A DNA stretch of 64,000 nucleotides. It comes from JBBQVS01 sp038211295 (GTDB lineage: Bacteria > Chloroflexota > Ktedonobacteria > Ktedonobacterales > Ktedonobacteraceae). Location: the NCBI GenBank assembly GCA_038211295.1, contig JBBQVS010000008.1, positions 1-64,000 on the forward strand, written 5' to 3'. The notes under the pieces are model-generated. The model saw only the letters and a list, made by a program, of their open reading frames with translations, did not search any database and was not told the origin of the DNA. The position numbers and the translations under genes were made by a program. This document shows, piece after piece, positions 60,722 through 64,000 of this stretch (positions are counted from its first letter, which is position 1; each line of letters begins with the position of its first letter).

Positions 60722-62941
60722 ATGAACCCTGACCACAACAGAGGCGGAATGTCCGTTAATGCACTCTTACTTACAGGTTTGGCTGCTGCAACTGGTATCC
60801 CTGCAATTCTCTTCGTAATTCTTGGTTTTATCTATGTAGCAATAAGACCCAATCCGGAAACATCCATATCTTTTGGGTTTGTTATCTTTGGCTGTGCAGT
60901 TGTGTGCTTGCTGTTCGTTTTTATCGCTTATTACTTCGTGCAGCGCAAAATTAAAGATAAGCTGGTTGGTCTGTACAAAGTCTGTAGTGATTTTGCTAGT
61001 GGCGATACCGCCGCCCGCGCTGCTGTAAGTGGCGACGATGACTTTGCGCTCCTATCAAGTTCTGTAAACACTGTTCTCAACAAACAGAGTGGCATCTCTG
61101 GGCCTACCCTGACTGGTGGCGGAAGCGACGCTGCCGCGCTACAGGCACAGATCGAGAAACTGCTGCAAGAAGTAAGCGCGGTTGGCGATGGCGATTTGCG
61201 CGTACAGGCGGAAGTGACGCCGGACACGCTCGGTGTGCTCGCGGACTCTTTCAACTATATGATCGAGGAGCTGGCAAAGGTTGTTGGACGCGTACAATCA
61301 ACCGCAGTACAGGTGACGAACGCGACACGGCGCATTCTTGATCGTTCGGCAGACCTGGCACAAGCATCTGAAACACAGGTGGCTCAGATTTCACAAACAT
61401 CAGACGCGGTTGAGGCACTGGCTATCTTCATCCAGAACGTTGCTCGTAACGCAATGTCGAGTGTGGAAGTGGCGCAAGAAGCACTGCGTAGTGCTACAAG
61501 CGGTCAGCAATCGGTTCGCCAAACAATCGATGGTATGATGCTTATTCGCGAGAATGTGCAGGAGACATCGAAGAAAATCAAACGGCTTGGTGAACGCTCC
61601 AACGAAATTGGCGAAATTGTTCGTATCATCGAAGACATCGCCGATCAGACAAACCTGTTGGCTTTGAATGCCGCTATTCAGTCCGCGATGGCGGGCGAGC
61701 ACGGGCGCGGCTTTGCAGTTGTCGCCGATGAAATTCGTCTGCTCGCCGAACGTTCCACCGAGTCCACAAAACGGATCGCTATTCTCGTGAGAAGTATTCA
61801 AGGCGATACCTACGACGCGGTTGTTGCTATGGAAGATAGTACACAAGAAGTTGTCAAAGGTTCGCAACTGGCAGACGAAGCAGGCCGTGCACTTAACTCA
61901 ATTTACAGTGCCGTTGAGCGTCAGGCGAAGATGATCGAGAGCATTGCTCACGCCGCTAATGAGCAGACGCCAGTTTCCGAGGCCGTTGCCGTGACAATGG
62001 CGCAAATCTCAGACGTGATTCGTCAGACGGACGCGGGAACGCAGGAAGCCGCCGTAAGTGTTAGCTATCTTGCGGAACTCTCTGAGCAATTGCGCTCGTC
62101 GGTGTCAACATTCCGTCTTCCAGATCGTGGAAACGACGCAAACAACTCGTTCTCTCATTTGACATCTATAACAGAGATGCCTGATAGCAACGGTGGGCCA
62201 ATGTTCCCACAAACGTTGAATTCGGGTATGCCTGCTGCGAATGCGAACGATTGGAACCAGGGCTTCGCGGGTAGCTTCCCGCCATTGCCAGAGCCTGATA
62301 ATTCTGGTTCGCTGGTTGCGCTTTCGGCGCGTTCCAATCAATATGCCTTCAACAATCAACAGAACTTTAATGCTCCCGCGAGCTTTGGTGGACAGAAGCA
62401 ATACGCGTCAGGCAATCAACAAGACTTTGATTTCCATTCGCCGTTTTCGGGTCAATCAAACTTCGGAGAGCAGCACTATGCTGAGCAACCGGATTTTGGA
62501 GACGCGCAGTTTTCAGGTCAACCGAACTTTGGCACCTATGCGAGCCAACCGAACTTCGGGGGCAACGGGTTTGGGGGTGGTAATGGTGGGAACAGTGGAA
62601 GCCAACATTACAGCGTTCCACAGCACAATAGTCAGCAAGACTTTGGCGATATGAATGGATTTGGCAATTTTGAGGGGCAGCCGAGCTTTGGCAACGGCAC
62701 TATAAATAATGGTAATGGTCAGCAACAGGGAGGCTTTGGTGGACAAAACCAGGGTTTTGCTTCCCAATCGGGCCAGTCGCCATTCTCACAGCAGAACAAT
62801 ACAGGTGCGACACCCTCTAAACCTGGGCCTATGTCTCCTCGCCAACGTCGGGCCACGGGGCCACAGTCTGGTCAGGGCCAGTCATCACCGTTCAATCAAG
62901 ACCAGGTTCCTTTCTCAAATAATGGAGACTTTGGTCGCTAG
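60722..62941 (+). CDS. Methyl-accepting chemotaxis-type receptor (PilJ/PixJ-like) with prion-like tail
   Basis: 739 aa. Two close N-terminal helices (~13-35 and ~42-70) with hardly any outside domain, two HAMP-like parts (~75-190, GDGDLRVQAEVTPDTLGVLADSF), and the signalling hairpin IADQTNLLALNAAIQSAMAG with GRGFAVVADEIRLLAERS; AIQSAMAGE is the form seen in PilJ/PixJ. From ~470 a 270-residue tail rich in Gln, Asn, Gly, Phe and Ser repeats units like QPNFG and QQDFG. Sensing is probably intracellular or at the membrane. AGGAGGT precedes ATG 60722. Confidence 0.9.
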   Translation: MNPDHNRGGMSVNALLLTGLAAATGIPAILFVILGFIYVAIRPNPETSISFGFVIFGCAVVCLLFVFIAYYFVQRKIKDKLVGLYKVCSDFASGDTAARAAVSGDDDFALLSSSVNTVLNKQSGISGPTLTGGGSDAAALQAQIEKLLQEVSAVGDGDLRVQAEVTPDTLGVLADSFNYMIEELAKVVGRVQSTAVQVTNATRRILDRSADLAQASETQVAQISQTSDAVEALAIFIQNVARNAMSSVEVAQEALRSATSGQQSVRQTIDGMMLIRENVQETSKKIKRLGERSNEIGEIVRIIEDIADQTNLLALNAAIQSAMAGEHGRGFAVVADEIRLLAERSTESTKRIAILVRSIQGDTYDAVVAMEDSTQEVVKGSQLADEAGRALNSIYSAVERQAKMIESIAHAANEQTPVSEAVAVTMAQISDVIRQTDAGTQEAAVSVSYLAELSEQLRSSVSTFRLPDRGNDANNSFSHLTSITEMPDSNGGPMFPQTLNSGMPAANANDWNQGFAGSFPPLPEPDNSGSLVALSARSNQYAFNNQQNFNAPASFGGQKQYASGNQQDFDFHSPFSGQSNFGEQHYAEQPDFGDAQFSGQPNFGTYASQPNFGGNGFGGGNGGNSGSQHYSVPQHNSQQDFGDMNGFGNFEGQPSFGNGTINNGNGQQQGGFGGQNQGFASQSGQSPFSQQNNTGATPSKPGPMSPRQRRATGPQSGQGQSSPFNQDQVPFSNNGDFGR

Positions 62942-63014
62942 CAAGCAAGTATTGGGCTATATGTGTTTCTAAAAATGCGTATAGCTCAAGACTGGAAGAG
63001 TGAGTGTGCGTACT

Positions 63015-64000
63015 ATGTCGAATACGTTTGACAAAATGTCTGTCCTCGACTCGTTTATTGGAGAAGTAAATAGCTATTTGCCAGATATCGAAGCTAACCT
63101 CGAACATCTCGCGCAATTAGCACAAGCCGCGCAATCAACGGGTGATATGGATGCTATCGAGGAAACATATCGCCGCACTCATACCATTGGTGGCTCTGCA
63201 TCCATGATGGATTTTCCCGGTCTCTCACATGTTGCTCGCGGCATGGAAGATATTCTTCTTGATGCTTTAGAGAACATCATTGTGCTTGATCTGCCAACCA
63301 TTCAGTTGCTGCAACGCTCTCTAGCGCGATTGCACCAACTGCTTGCTGGCATTCGCAGTGGTATAGACGAGAACGCGGTCATCGCGGAAGATGACGCTGA
63401 CTATGCCCAGTATCGTGCGACTATTGAAGGCACTACGCCTACGCTTGTGGAGGCGGCCCCGACTGACGATGCTCGTATTGAGACGCCAACTCATGTTCAA
63501 CATGAGGCTCCTACCGCGTCCTCAATGCCTGTCTCATCCACTTTGCCTTCGTTTGACGAAGTGCTCGCTTCGTTTCGCACGTCCGCATACTCGGAGACAA
63601 GCGATGCTGAGTGGCCTGAAGACTCTTTACATGTGGAGCCTGCCTATGAGCCAACTCGTGAGCCAGATCACGCGCCCATGTATGAAGAAACGCCACTCTC
63701 TGTTGCACAAGTGTATCAGCCTGAGATACAAACATACGTGCCTGCGTCCCCACTGCCGAGTGCGCTTGATACGCTCGTTGCTTCCACACGGCAATCCGCG
63801 CCACTGTTTGATGCGATTTCTGGAGAGAGTATGCTGCATACAGGCTATGTAGACTCCTATCCAGTCGCATCTGATGAGTATAATGAACGTCACGACCAGC
63901 AGACCGCTGCTGCTACTGAGCATGCTGAAGCGCAGTCGCTCGTTTCATCTGTGCAACCTATATCCCTGCCACAAGTGTATAGTGACGCGCAAAACGACGC
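63015..64000 (+). CDS. cheA: CheA-type kinase N-terminus (Hpt), cut by window end
   Basis: The frame is open from 63015 to the window end (328 codons). Residues ~5-110 are an Hpt domain, with phospho-His 56 in RRTHTIGGSASMM (HTIKG-like) and VARGMEDILLDAL. A long Pro/Thr/Glu-rich linker follows (SSTLPSFDEVLASF, EPAYEPTREPDHAP). PilL/PixL-type CheAs have such long linkers and often more than one Hpt. The kinase core must lie beyond 64000. ATG 63015 is used; GTG 63006 is better placed after GGAAGAG and is possible. Confidence 0.75.
   Translation, partial: MSNTFDKMSVLDSFIGEVNSYLPDIEANLEHLAQLAQAAQSTGDMDAIEETYRRTHTIGGSASMMDFPGLSHVARGMEDILLDALENIIVLDLPTIQLLQRSLARLHQLLAGIRSGIDENAVIAEDDADYAQYRATIEGTTPTLVEAAPTDDARIETPTHVQHEAPTASSMPVSSTLPSFDEVLASFRTSAYSETSDAEWPEDSLHVEPAYEPTREPDHAPMYEETPLSVAQVYQPEIQTYVPASPLPSALDTLVASTRQSAPLFDAISGESMLHTGYVDSYPVASDEYNERHDQQTAAATEHAEAQSLVSSVQPISLPQVYSDAQND

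Noticed and set aside
62380..62760. Repetitive DNA that at first suggested a repeat array
   Set aside because: Units are irregular, in frame and encode QPNFG-like repeats of the receptor tail; there are no uniform repeats and spacers as in a CRISPR array.

Overview
The window looks like chromosome of a Gram-positive-like, filamentous member of the Chloroflexota, most probably Ktedonobacteria. This is inferred from gene content; no rRNA is present. The signs are several Ser/Thr kinases or pseudokinases joined to zinc ribbons or beta-propellers, a MurF-Alr fusion, XRE-TPR regulators, GAF/histidine-kinase signalling, TnpB-rich IS elements, and frequent GTG/TTG starts behind clear GGAGG-type ribosome sites. 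No tRNA, rRNA or CRISPR array was seen.

Layout. 0-2.1 kb: zinc-ribbon pseudokinase. 2.2-3.5 kb: broken IS200/IS605-type tnpB. 3.5-5.4 kb: divergent Ca2+/H+ antiporter and PsiE-like protein. 5.5-7.45 kb: IS607-type element (serine recombinase plus a tnpB with an in-frame stop). 7.5-20.6 kb: membrane protein, TPR protein, YvcK, GYD protein, a cyclotransferase-like membrane protein, molbindin, a catalytically degenerate hydrolase, a stress protein, a double kinase, a metallopeptidase and DprA. 20.6-21.9 kb: solo intact tnpB wedged between dprA and murF-alr. 22-40.9 kb: MurF-Alr, lipid kinase, dynamin-like GTPase, heme A synthase, kinase-propeller protein, pyrimidine nucleoside phosphorylase, ABC exporter, a short Rho lacking its RNA-binding domain, a MerR-GAF-GGDEF-like regulator and a sigma-like factor.

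41-49 kb is an accessory island of lower GC, built from duplications. A 0.62-kb block (71-74-aa protein plus PilG-like receiver) and a 174-bp block (end of a PIG-L deacetylase) each occur twice, about 4.3-4.4 kb apart, and in both places they bracket an XRE-TPR regulator. The two regulators are not alike in sequence. In the second copy the receiver is cut and fused in frame to a HAD phosphatase.

49-52.6 kb: MMPL transporter and a CrtC/lipocalin-like lipoprotein. 53-64 kb: a signalling block with a GAF-GAF-PAS histidine kinase and OmpR-type regulator, a tandem-receiver protein, then DUF4388 protein, CheY, CheY, CheW, MCP and CheA (cut by the window end). The last six follow the Pil/Pix (PilGHIJL-type) chemosensory order.

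Many genes, especially convergent pairs, end at long perfect hairpins (12-29 bp stems) unique to each site, which probably serve as shared bidirectional terminators.
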